A stretch of 64,000 nt of DNA from Lederbergia sp. NSJ-179. GTDB lineage: Bacteria; Bacillota; Bacilli; Bacillales; Bacillaceae_C. The first letter of the stretch is position 1; the number at the start of each line of letters is the position of its first letter. The stretch covers positions 124,001 to 188,000 of the forward strand of contig NZ_JALIFP010000007.1 of NCBI RefSeq assembly GCF_022867885.1, read 5' to 3'. This document shows, one piece after another, positions 33,449-41,887 of this stretch. The notes under the pieces are model-generated. The model was not told the DNA's origin. It made no database searches and saw only the letters and a list, made by a program, of their open reading frames with translations. The position numbers were made by a program, and so were the translations under genes.

Positions 33449-33518
33449 GTGGTAGCAGACACTACCCGAGGTATAAAACGGGTGGTAGCGAAACCTCGTC
33501 CCACCCGACTATTTTTTG
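33449..33518 (+). terminator. Terminator with T-box-like antiterminator sequence
   Basis: CGGGTGG (33479-33485) pairs with CCACCCG (33501-33507), followed by ATTTTTT. An upstream hairpin GGGTGGT...ACTACCC and a CGAGGT/ACCTCG pairing overlap it. GGGTGGTAGCG...CGTCCC is close to the T-box antiterminator consensus GGGTGGNACCGCG...CGTCCC, but there is no stem I leader and no downstream gene on this strand. Confidence 0.65.
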
Positions 33519-33526
33519 ATCCACAC

Positions 33527-34030
33527 TTATAGTATCTTCTCAAAAGCGATTCTTTTACTCCCGTCTTCTAAATAAATGATCCCGCAATATTTAAAATCAT
33601 TTTTTTGGAGAAGTTTCTGCATAGATAGATTTTGTTCATGTGTATCGATTTTGATACTATTGACACCTTTATTTAAACACATTTTTTCCACATTTCTTAT
33701 AACTTCAGTTGATATTCCTAACCCTTTGTGGAGATGATCCACTGCGAGTCTATGAATAACGGCGTAGTCTCCATTGCTAAGCCACTTACCACTATAAATA
33801 TGTTTATAGGTTTTTTCGCCGTCGAAAGAAATGGCTGTAGTGGCCACAATGTTCTCATCTTTTAATAATACATAGCTATATCCCTTTAGAATATCATCCA
33901 TAATGGTATGGATATTAGGATAGTTATGCTGCCATTGATCAATATGATTTTTTTTGAAATATGCTTGAGCCTGCCCAATAATTTCCATGATAGGATGTAT
34001 ATCTTGTTCTGTTGCTTTTCTAAACTCCAT
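33527..34030 (-). CDS. GNAT-family N-acetyltransferase
   Basis: 167 aa from ATG 34030, which follows a GGAG site; the frame continues to 34096 without one. Typical GNAT layout: EFRKATEQDIHPIMEII at the start, IHRLAVDHLHKGLGISTEVI as strand beta4 and the acetyl-CoA loop, then SIKIDTHEQNLSMQKLLQKNDF. Similar to acetyltransferases predicted to act on small molecules or amino acids; the substrate is unknown. Confidence 0.85.
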   Translation of the reverse strand: MEFRKATEQDIHPIMEIIGQAQAYFKKNHIDQWQHNYPNIHTIMDDILKGYSYVLLKDENIVATTAISFDGEKTYKHIYSGKWLSNGDYAVIHRLAVDHLHKGLGISTEVIRNVEKMCLNKGVNSIKIDTHEQNLSMQKLLQKNDFKYCGIIYLEDGSKRIAFEKIL

Positions 34031-34108
34031 ATTATTCTCCATATTAATAATTATTATCTCTGTATGCATGAATCTCTCATGGCCATTTGCTTTCAAAAAG
34101 GGGAACTT

Positions 34109-35353
34109 CTAAATAGCCCAGTCCCCATTTCGAAAAACTGGAACAATCGTCCCATCTTGTTTGATACCATCGATATCCATTTTGTCTGAACCGATCATGA
34201 AGTCAACGTGAACAATGGATGTATTTATGCCATGTTCTAATAATTCTTCCTGACTCATTTTCGTCCCACCTTGAATGTTTGTAGGATAGGCTGAACCAAT
34301 CGCTAGGTGATTGGATGCATTTTCATCAAATAATGTGTTAAAAAAAATAATGTTAGACTGAGAGATAGGCGATGGATCTGGTACCAAAGCAACTTCACCC
34401 AATCCTGTTGCACCTTCATTATCATGAACCAACTTCTTAATAGCTTCATCACCTTTTTCAGCAGAAATATCCACGATTTTTCCATCTTTAAAATGAACTT
34501 CAATGCCTTCAATGAGCGTTCCTGCATAACTTAAAGGTTTTGTACTGCGGACCACACCCTCCATACGATGTGTATCAGGGGCAGTGAACACTTCTTCTGT
34601 AGGCATGTTGGCGATAAAATCTTCTCCTTCAGGATTATAGCTTTCAGCACTTGCCCAAATATGGTTTTTAGGCAAGCCTAAAGTTAAATCTGTACCAGGT
34701 GCTGTATAGTGCAAAGCATCAAATTGAATGTCATTTAATATAGCAGCCTTTTCATTTAATGTCTTTTTATGCTCATCCCAGGCAGCAACAGGGTCATCTT
34801 CATAGACACGGCAAGTTTTGAAGATTTGATCCCATAAGGCATCTACTTGTTCTTCAGAAGTGGAGAGATCAGGGAAAACATGTGCAGCCCAGCCTGCACC
34901 GGCTGCTGCGGCGACTGTCCATTTCAAATCATCATTTTGGGTGGCAATGCGCTGAGCGTGGAACGCTTTACCAGCCACATTTTGATAAGCAGCGACTTTG
35001 GTGGGATCCACTTCATTTAGCAATCCCGGATCACTAGATACAATGGATAGACGACTAACACGGTGATTTAAAACATGATCTTCGGACTCCTGAATCTCGT
35101 AATCGGGAATGTCGGTAAGTACTTCTACGGGTTGATGTAAGTAATGCAATTGACTTATTTCATCATCAGACCACTTAACAATCACCTTTTCAGCACCTAA
35201 TTGATAAGCTTCCTTTGTGATCAAACGGGCTAAAGGAGCCTGATCAACTGTAATGGTCATTTTCACCCAATCTCCGGGTTGAACATTGATTCCTTTTGCC
35301 ACTAAAAGCCGTGCATATTTTTGCAAGTTTTCCTCGAAATTCGGTAAAGCCAT
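34109..35353 (-). CDS. Aminopeptidase, M29 family (second copy)
   Basis: 414 aa from ATG 35353 behind GGAGGT. Paralogue of the protein at 13245-14477 with the same metal-site motifs: ANMPTEEVFT, GEVALVPDPSPIS, FDENASNHLAIGSAY and VHVDFMIGSDKMDIDG. The N-terminal domain is much less conserved between the two (for example its AAAAGAGWAAHVFP replaces VPSQAWAAKVFP), pointing to different substrate preference. Confidence 0.92.
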   Translation of the reverse strand: MALPNFEENLQKYARLLVAKGINVQPGDWVKMTITVDQAPLARLITKEAYQLGAEKVIVKWSDDEISQLHYLHQPVEVLTDIPDYEIQESEDHVLNHRVSRLSIVSSDPGLLNEVDPTKVAAYQNVAGKAFHAQRIATQNDDLKWTVAAAAGAGWAAHVFPDLSTSEEQVDALWDQIFKTCRVYEDDPVAAWDEHKKTLNEKAAILNDIQFDALHYTAPGTDLTLGLPKNHIWASAESYNPEGEDFIANMPTEEVFTAPDTHRMEGVVRSTKPLSYAGTLIEGIEVHFKDGKIVDISAEKGDEAIKKLVHDNEGATGLGEVALVPDPSPISQSNIIFFNTLFDENASNHLAIGSAYPTNIQGGTKMSQEELLEHGINTSIVHVDFMIGSDKMDIDGIKQDGTIVPVFRNGDWAI

Positions 35354-35704
35354 TTTTTTAACCTCCAATATCTAGTATGAGTGTGAGATCATTTCTCTGT
35401 CTGCTTTAAGCTGACTAGTTGACTTTTATATACTACTGAAGCTTTGATAACTATTCGATATTATACTCTACTTTTTTCCTTAGTTATACTCCCTTGCCTG
35501 AAAATACTCTAAAAGGAATAAATAGAACAAGCAAAGCCTAGAAAATATTTAGCCTGCACTTTGCCAACGAAATTTGGAAAAGAAATGAGGATGGGACAAA
35601 AGTGTTTCTATCAAAATTCGAACTAACTAGAAACTATGGGGGTGCCTATCATCCGCTCTTCCACATAAATGGCTGATTGGTTAAGGAATGACGAGGAGGC
35701 TGAC

Positions 35705-35870
35705 ATGGACGAAACTAACAAAAGAAATGTTCATTCGGTATAAGAAACTGGACAGTATATTCAGATGGGGAATTTGCAATTTTCTTTTCCAATGGAGATA
35801 TGTTTTGGGGGTCTTTATAGTAAGTGGAAATATCGATGGAGAGCTCACTTCAGCTGAAATTGCTGAATAA
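35705..35870 (+). pseudogene. Frameshifted DUF2262-like protein remnant
   Basis: Two overlapping frames together spell a recognisable protein end: TVYSDGEFAIFFSNGDMFWG in one, then, after a one-base slip near 35813, VFIVSGNIDGELTSAEIAE in another, ended by TAA. The NGDMFWG...I.V.GN.DG...A.IA pattern recalls the DUF2262 family. A GAGGAGG and ATG 35705 precede it but lead to an early stop. The remainder of the 675-bp gap (35354-36028) shows nothing I can name. Confidence 0.45.
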
Positions 35871-36028
35871 ATGATGAATGGCTCCAAGGCCAGTCGAATT
35901 TTTACAGGACTTTGTATAAGACTGACCAATGGATCCATCCACTACTTACTGTATCCTTCTATTAGCAAGATAGGATTATAAAGATTAACGAAGGCTTAAA
36001 AGTTTCTGCGAGTTTTTAATATAGGCCA

Positions 36029-36799
36029 TTAGCGTGAAGTATAACCCGCATCAGCATGAATGGTTGTTCCTGTGACATATGAAGATGCGTCAGAAGCTAA
36101 CCACAGACTAGCTTGTGCGATTTCTTTTGGCTGGCCAAAACGGTTCAATAGGCTTAATTGTGGAGCATACTCTTCTTCTGTGAAACCAAATTGCTCTAAT
36201 GCCCCACGAAGCATAGGGGTATCAATTGCACCCGGAGCTACTGAATTGACCCGAATGTTTTGTGGGCCATTTTCCATTGCTGCTACTTTCGTCATTCCAA
36301 CTACACCATGTTTTGCCGCAACATATGCAATATTATTCGGCTGTGGACGGAACCCACTTACAGAGGAAATATTAATAATCGAACCGCCATTTCCTTGTTT
36401 CTGTAGTTGCTGTAATTCATATTTTAAGCAAAGTGCCGTACCGGTTAGGTCCACCGAGATTAAACGATTCCAGTATTCTTCATCAAATTCTGCTGCTGGT
36501 TTGTCATCCGGAGTTAGAGCAGCGTTATTTACCGCAACATCTAACTTGCCAAATGTGTCTACGGCAAATTTAACCATAGCTTGTACTTCTTCAGACTTTG
36601 ATATATCTGTTTGGATGAAAGCTGCCTGACCTCCATTTGCTTTTATTGCTTCTGTTACTTCATTTCCTTTTTCGGCGTTAAAATCTGCAATAACTACCTG
36701 TGCTTTTGCCTCTGCAAAAAGTTTAGCGGTAGCTTCACCCATCCCCATTGCACCGCCTGTGACAATAGCAACTTTACCTTCTAATAATGGAAATGTCAT
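36029..36799 (-). CDS. Short-chain dehydrogenase/reductase (SDR)
   Basis: NAD(P)-dependent oxidoreductase, 256 aa, classical SDR. Cofactor motif TGGAMGMG (about 14-21) with Asp in VVIADFNA suggesting NAD preference; NNAA at about 90; catalytic Ser in INISSVSG and Tyr-Lys in YVAAKH; PGAIDTPM after the active site. AAAGGAGG precedes the start. Nearest types are glucose-dehydrogenase-like or cyclopentanol-type SDRs; substrate not predictable. Confidence 0.9.
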   Translation of the reverse strand: MTFPLLEGKVAIVTGGAMGMGEATAKLFAEAKAQVVIADFNAEKGNEVTEAIKANGGQAAFIQTDISKSEEVQAMVKFAVDTFGKLDVAVNNAALTPDDKPAAEFDEEYWNRLISVDLTGTALCLKYELQQLQKQGNGGSIINISSVSGFRPQPNNIAYVAAKHGVVGMTKVAAMENGPQNIRVNSVAPGAIDTPMLRGALEQFGFTEEEYAPQLSLLNRFGQPKEIAQASLWLASDASSYVTGTTIHADAGYTSR

Positions 36800-36967
36800 C
36801 TTTTATCCTCCTTTAACCAAAGTTACATTCTATAGTTTAACTATATAATGAATCATTATCCCTATTCAGTCATCAATAAGTCAAGCGGGAGCTGATGAGA
36901 GACTCAAGACTATTTACTTCAAAATTTCACACATGAATCAACCAGACTCCGAATAGCAATAAAGAAA

Positions 36968-37018
36968 AGGACAAGGATCATAATGACAAGCGATGTTGTC
37001 ATTGTTCAAGCTTGTTCC
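36968..37018 (+). promoter_or_regulatory. Long inverted repeat ahead of the ZorA-like gene
   Basis: AATGACAA (36982-36989) pairs perfectly with TTGTCATT (36996-37003); outside it, GGACAAG and CTTGTTCC extend the symmetry with small bulges. No T-run follows, so it is more likely an operator or 5'-leader hairpin than a terminator. Confidence 0.5.
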
Positions 37019-37047
37019 AAATTGTTGTGAAAGGGAGTGGAGGATGA

Positions 37048-38892
37048 ATGATTCAAGCCATTTTAGAATTGTTTACAACAGAACAAAAAGCTGAGGCGAT
37101 GTTAGCAAATCCAATCATAGAACTAATTTTCCTAGCCTTGTTTTTTATTTTTGTTGTCACATTATTGGTTCATTTGTCGTTGTTCATGAAGCTCAGAAAG
37201 CTGCGTAGCCATCTAAAAGAAACGAATAATATGAAGATAGAGCCGCTGCGTTCTTTTAAGGAACAGTTTGATAAAAGGCAAGAAACGGAATCCATTAAAG
37301 CGGAAACCTTTGTCCAAGAACGTTTTTCAAGTTGGCGTGTGTGGAATATGCCCGTTGTCAGTCTGATTAAGCTGGTCCAAATGACAGTATCGGTATTTAT
37401 ATTGCTCGGTGTGTTAGGGACATTTATTGGATTAACGATTTCTTTGGGGAGTATTCAAACCGCAGAAGATCAACTCGTTGAAAATGTAACAGGTGTTTTA
37501 TCAGGGATCGATGTAGCTTTTTACACAAGTATTGTCGGGATGAGTTTTTCGTTGTTGATGACGATATTGGTCAAGGCACTTAATACGGAATATATGTTAA
37601 CCGATATCATGCTAATGGTTGAAACCCAATTAGAGGGGCATGAACAAAATGGACTGAGTCGACTGATTGGCGTTTCGGAAACGATCAATCAATCGATTTT
37701 GAGACTTCAAGAAACGAATCAACAGTCCTTACAAAGTATTGAAAAAGCTTTTACAGGTTTCCAGGAATATACAACCGGGCTACAACAATCAGCTCGGGAT
37801 TTAGCTGCTTTCAATGAAGGACTCTCCAGGAATGTAGAGGATTTTCAAGAATTATTCCAGCAGATGAAAATGGTGACCGATGGGTTTAGCGAGGGGACAA
37901 CACAGTTAAATAAAAACTTTGCTGCTTTATTTGCCTATTTCAAAAAAGCGGATCGAAGAAATGAACGAATGGCGACCGCATTTGAGCAAACGTATGAAAG
38001 AATGCAAGAAGTATTCAAAACGCAAAGGCATACCTTCTCTCAATTTGAAGAATCAGTCCATGATATAAAAAGTTTTACCTCCTCCCTTCTAGAAGAACAA
38101 GGGATGATCCAAGCAACATTCGAAAGGATCACGCAAAAAAATGATGAGCTCGTGAAAAAAATGGGGGCGCATAATCAGGAATTCAAAAAAGTATTTGGAT
38201 CGGATTTGAGTGGAAGAATTTCGGGCATTACGACTCAATTGAGTAAACTCTCAACCGGTTTTGACCAACTGGGGGATTCGATTACTCCATTACCCCATGC
38301 ATTAGAAGTCATCAATCAAACACAAAACGAATACAAACATTTGTTATTGGACCGTTTTCGTGAGCTGGAGGAATTTAATCAAACATTTAGTCAGCATTTA
38401 AAAGATCATTCCACACAATCAGCAACATTTGAGAAGAATATGCTTGAAACATCCCGGACGTATGAACAAATGGGAGCAAAAAATAACCAAGTCATCACAG
38501 AAATGAATACTATCCTGTCCCACATGAATCAAACCTTTCATCAGCGTGATCAGCAATTAGAAACAAATGTTGGCCTTTTAAAAGAGACCCTTTCTAACTA
38601 TGTGTCCAGTTTAGAAGGGACGCTCGGAGACAAGCTAGATAAGGTTGCTCGAAATATCAGTGAATCGATTGATCTTACCACAAATGGGATGAAAAGGGAG
38701 TTTACAGAAATACGTCGCGGTTCAGAAGAAATTCAACAAAATAGCTTCCGTTCGATTCAACAATTATTACAGGAACTAGGCCAAGAATTTCAAACTTTAA
38801 ATCGAGGGTTGAGCTCATTAAATCGTTTCGGCCGACAAACCGTTCCTGCAAATAGTGCGATAGGGTCGGGGTTGAACCATAATGACTACTAA
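37048..38892 (+). CDS. ZorA-like MotA/TolQ/ExbB proton-channel protein with long coiled-coil tail
   Basis: 614 aa. Membrane segments at about 20-45, 110-135 and 150-175; the MotA/TolQ/ExbB domain contains FILLGVLGTFIGLTISLGSI and GVLSGIDVAFYTSIVGMSFSL, the TM3/TM4 pore pattern. About 400 residues of Gln/Glu/Ser-rich coiled coil follow (repeated F-Q-E and Q-S-I patterns), the layout of ZorA of Zorya defence systems. It overlaps the OmpA-type partner by 11 bp. No ZorC/D/E-type gene is adjacent. Unlike motA here, it lacks the flagellar MotA cytoplasmic loop. Function inferred only. Confidence 0.75.
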   Translation: MIQAILELFTTEQKAEAMLANPIIELIFLALFFIFVVTLLVHLSLFMKLRKLRSHLKETNNMKIEPLRSFKEQFDKRQETESIKAETFVQERFSSWRVWNMPVVSLIKLVQMTVSVFILLGVLGTFIGLTISLGSIQTAEDQLVENVTGVLSGIDVAFYTSIVGMSFSLLMTILVKALNTEYMLTDIMLMVETQLEGHEQNGLSRLIGVSETINQSILRLQETNQQSLQSIEKAFTGFQEYTTGLQQSARDLAAFNEGLSRNVEDFQELFQQMKMVTDGFSEGTTQLNKNFAALFAYFKKADRRNERMATAFEQTYERMQEVFKTQRHTFSQFEESVHDIKSFTSSLLEEQGMIQATFERITQKNDELVKKMGAHNQEFKKVFGSDLSGRISGITTQLSKLSTGFDQLGDSITPLPHALEVINQTQNEYKHLLLDRFRELEEFNQTFSQHLKDHSTQSATFEKNMLETSRTYEQMGAKNNQVITEMNTILSHMNQTFHQRDQQLETNVGLLKETLSNYVSSLEGTLGDKLDKVARNISESIDLTTNGMKREFTEIRRGSEEIQQNSFRSIQQLLQELGQEFQTLNRGLSSLNRFGRQTVPANSAIGSGLNHNDY

Positions 38893-39574
38893 ATATCTGC
38901 GCCTCTTTAAAAATGAACAAGAAGACTCTCATTTTTGGCCCTCTTTTACTGATTTATTAACAACGATTTTACTCTGTTTTATGTTAATTTTTATCATTAT
39001 GATGGTGATCAAATCATTGCAAATCAAAGAAATGAAACAGACCATTGATCAAATTATGGGTGTTCGTTCCGAACTCGTCCATGATCTAAAAGAGGAATTT
39101 CAAGATTCCACAGCAGGTATTGAGGTAGATGAAAAAACGGGGGCGATGATTTTTAATACGGAGATTCTATTTGCCTATGACAAGTCGGAATTAAAGCCGG
39201 CCTCCCTAGAATTTTTAGATGAGTTTGTTCCAAAATACCTAGACGTTTTGCTGAAAAGTGGTTATGAAGATTATATCGCCGAAATCATTATCGAAGGTCA
39301 TACAGATCGGGATGGGAGTTATTTATATAATTTGCGGCTTGCGCAGGATCGAGCTTATAGTGTGGCAGATTATATTTTAAGTGATCGCTTTCCGTATAAG
39401 GAAATTCAACCACATTTGGAGGATAAATTAACAGTCAACAGTAAGTCATTTACTGATTATCGCACAGATAAAGATGGGGAATATAGTGCAGATGAATCAC
39501 GAAGGGTAGAATTTAAGTTTCGTTTAAAAGATGAAGAAATTTTGAAGAAAACGAGGGACCTTTTAGGAAAATAA
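38882..39574 (+). CDS. ZorB-like MotB/OmpA peptidoglycan-binding motor protein
   Basis: 230 aa: short cytosolic N-terminus, one membrane helix (about 24-46) carrying Asp24 in FWPSFTDLLTTILLCFM, the place of the proton-binding aspartate of MotB/ZorB; a short linker; and an OmpA-like domain with IIEGHTDRDGSYLYNLRLAQ and SRRVEFKF. Clearly distinct from the flagellar motB at 18365, having no acidic low-complexity linker. Translationally coupled to the ZorA-like gene and ended by a strong terminator, so the pair is a complete two-gene unit. Confidence 0.78.
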   Translation: MTTKYLRLFKNEQEDSHFWPSFTDLLTTILLCFMLIFIIMMVIKSLQIKEMKQTIDQIMGVRSELVHDLKEEFQDSTAGIEVDEKTGAMIFNTEILFAYDKSELKPASLEFLDEFVPKYLDVLLKSGYEDYIAEIIIEGHTDRDGSYLYNLRLAQDRAYSVADYILSDRFPYKEIQPHLEDKLTVNSKSFTDYRTDKDGEYSADESRRVEFKFRLKDEEILKKTRDLLGK

Positions 39575-39589
39575 CGATTAGCTTTAGTC

Positions 39590-39626
39590 AACGCTTGGAA
39601 AATATTTCATTTTCAAGCGTTTTTTG
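39590..39626 (+). terminator. Rho-independent terminator of the ZorAB-like pair
   Basis: AACGCTTG(GAAAAT) pairs with (ATTTT)CAAGCGTT, followed by a T-run. Confidence 0.92.
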
Positions 39627-39675
39627 TTGTAAGTGTTTCCCTCTTTTCTATTATTATACTCTTATTCGACAAATA

Positions 39676-39742
39676 TGTAATGAATTTGAAATGAAATTGT
39701 AATATGAAAAAGGGCCTATTTGTCGAACGATGATGTTATAAT
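39676..39742 (+). promoter_or_regulatory. WalR-type sites and promoter of the CwlO-like gene
   Basis: TGTAAT-N5-TGAAAT-N5-TGTAAT at 39676-39703 fits the WalR (YycF) direct repeat TGTWAH-N5-TGTWAH. A perfect TATAAT lies at 39737-39742 with a poor -35, as in activated promoters. The leader to the ATG is about 110 nt. Confidence 0.7.
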
Positions 39743-39859
39743 AAAGCTGATTAAAAAAGAAAATATACGATTACATAATTTCGTAAATAAGGAACGTCCT
39801 TTCATTCTTTGAATGTATGGTTTAAGAGATTACAAATATTAGGAATTCAGGGGGAAAAA

Positions 39860-41188
39860 ATGAAGAAGAAATTACTGGCCGTAAGTTTAACGTCAATCAT
39901 TGGAGCGAGTACATTATTTTCTGCGTTTTCTAGTTCAGTTGTGTTTGCAAATGAAAATTTAGATCAACAGATCGAGATGAAAAAGAAAGAAATATCCACT
40001 CTACAACAGCGTGAACAAGAGATGAAAGCACTCGTTGAAAAGTTGGATGCCAAGGTTAATGAAACAAATGCAAAAATAGCGGCAACGGAGAAAGAAGTTG
40101 CCAAGACAAAAGCAGAAGCAGAAGCGTTAAAAGTAAAAATTGCGGACGTGAAGGAGAAAATTGAAACACGGTATAAACTGTTGGAAAAAAGAGCACGCTC
40201 TATTCAGCAAAACGGCAATGGTGTCACTACTTATCTAGATGTTTTATTAAATGCTGAGGATTTTGGTGATCTTGTTGATCGTACATTCACTTTGGGAAAG
40301 ATCGTTGATGCCGATAATAGTATCTTGAAAGAGCAAAAAAAAGATAAAGAGACATTAGAAAATTCGGAAGCAGAACTAAAGAATAAACTGGAAAAAGTAA
40401 AAACAGAGCTTAAAGAAATTGAGAAGTTGAAGGAACAACTTACATATCAAATCAATGATAAAAATAGCATGCTGGCTGCAACGAAGGAACAACGAAACAA
40501 TGCAAATGGAGAGCTAGTAGATTTGGAAAATCAAAAGGCTATTTTTATAGAAAAGGAAAAAGAGAAAGAAAGACAAAGACTAAGAGAAGCGGAAGCGAAA
40601 AAACAGTTGGAGAACGATGCTATTGCTAATGATGCTTCTGCCAACGATGCTGTTGAAAAGACAGAGAAAACAGTGTCCAACAATAGCAAAGAGACAAAAA
40701 CAGCAACAGCGGCGGCAACGACAACAAAAACAACAGCGGTAAAAGAAGAGAAAGCTGATACGACTGCTCCATCTAATCCTGTCGTTCATCAAGGATCAGG
40801 GGCAATTGAAGCCGCCATTAGTACAGGTTCATCCATTGTGGGTCGTTCACCATATAAATGGGGAGGAGGCCGTACGAGCGCTGATATCCAAAATAGATTA
40901 TTTGATTGTTCTGCGTTTGTGCATTGGGCGTATGCCTCAGCAGGAGTGAATCTTGGCTGGTCAACCAGTGAACTTGTGAATCAGGGAAGAGCCGTAAGTG
41001 CCTCAGAAATGAAGAGAGGCGACCTCGTCTTCTTTGATACGTACAAAACAAATGGACATGTTGGTATTTACTTAGGGAATGGAACATTTTTAAACGATAA
41101 TTCTTCCCATGGAGTATCAATCGATTCAATGAGTAATTCTTATTGGAAGAGCCATTTCAGTGGCGTTGTGAGACGTGTAGTTGAATAA
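39860..41188 (+). CDS. CwlO-like D,L-endopeptidase (NlpC/P60)
   Basis: Secreted peptidoglycan hydrolase for cell elongation. 442 aa from ATG 39860 (AGGGGG site): signal peptide (about 1-31, VFA-NE), coiled-coil region (about 32-235) typical of CwlO, where FtsEX acts on the protein, a Ala/Thr/Lys linker, and a C-terminal NlpC/P60 domain (about 325-440) with catalytic Cys in [14 protein letters not shown] and His in [11 protein letters not shown]. WalR-type sites upstream agree with cwlO regulation in B. subtilis. Confidence 0.9.
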   Translation: MKKKLLAVSLTSIIGASTLFSAFSSSVVFANENLDQQIEMKKKEISTLQQREQEMKALVEKLDAKVNETNAKIAATEKEVAKTKAEAEALKVKIADVKEKIETRYKLLEKRARSIQQNGNGVTTYLDVLLNAEDFGDLVDRTFTLGKIVDADNSILKEQKKDKETLENSEAELKNKLEKVKTELKEIEKLKEQLTYQINDKNSMLAATKEQRNNANGELVDLENQKAIFIEKEKEKERQRLREAEAKKQLENDAIANDASANDAVEKTEKTVSNNSKETKTATAAATTTKTTAVKEEKADTTAPSNPVVHQGSGAIEAAISTGSSIVGRSPYKWGGGRTSADIQNRLFDCSAFVHWAYASAGVNLGWSTSELVNQGRAVSASEMKRGDLVFFDTYKTNGHVGIYLGNGTFLNDNSSHGVSIDSMSNSYWKSHFSGVVRRVVE

Positions 41189-41217
41189 TAGTATTTTATA
41201 TACAGGATCTACTAGAG

Positions 41218-41262
41218 TACGCTCAGGAACAATGTTCAGTCATTGCCCTGAGCGTATTTTGA
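41218..41262 (+). terminator. Rho-independent terminator of the CwlO-like gene
   Basis: TACGCTCAGG pairs perfectly with CCTGAGCGTA, followed by TTTTG. Confidence 0.93.
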
Positions 41263-41887
41263 TTTACATTAGCTTTGGGGAACTCACGTTATAAAAGAGA
41301 AGAATAAGGGGAGAGAATGCCCGAGTGGGGATATTCATTTTTTATTTTGTTTAGTATCCAATCAAGTTCTGTATCATGCCTACCCGTTTTTGGTTTAAAA
41401 CATCCTTCTGTTCGTTGGAAACAACATCAAATACGCTTCAATGCTCTTCTAATGGATCATGTGTATATTTAAAATTGCTGCGTAACTCAGAGGTTAGGCT
41501 CTCTTATTTTCGTAATAAACAAGTTTACTATCGTTTATTTCTTAGGAAAGAGCGTTTGCAAAAAAGTATTATTTGCAAAAAAAGTCTTAAATTTAAGTGG
41601 ATAAAACCTATCGTGACAATGTTTTCAGTGTTATGGCAAAAAGGTACAAAAAATGAATATTGCAGGAAAAATGTAAACGTTTTAAATTTTATGTAGGCAA
41701 AATACATCCTGTCGAATTTGCAAAAAGAATAATGAGAAAGGGAGGAATGTCCAAAAATGTTGGAGATTTGCACGATGTTTAGTTACCACTTTGGAAGTTA
41801 AAAACTACCATAAATACTAAATGAATGGCTAAGAAGTTTTCTTTATAATTTCCAAAAGCCTACTAAAAAAATATGGAGGGGTCTTTA
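41263..41887 (+). promoter_or_regulatory. Leader region of the pectin cluster with a possible cre box
   Basis: 625 bp with no convincing gene (the 106-codon frame at 41376 has biased, cysteine-rich nonsense composition). TGTAAACGTTTTAA at 41672-41685 resembles a catabolite-responsive element bound by CcpA, with one poor position. AT-rich stretches follow up to the GGAGGGG ribosome site at 41875. Confidence 0.4.

Noticed and set aside
37048-39574. Complete Zorya defence system
   Set aside because: Only the motor pair is present; no ZorC, ZorD or ZorE-type gene was found on either side.
41376-41696. Plus-strand frame of 106 codons
   Set aside because: Odd composition, no ribosome site, no similarity that I can recognise; lies in the AT-rich leader of the pectin cluster.
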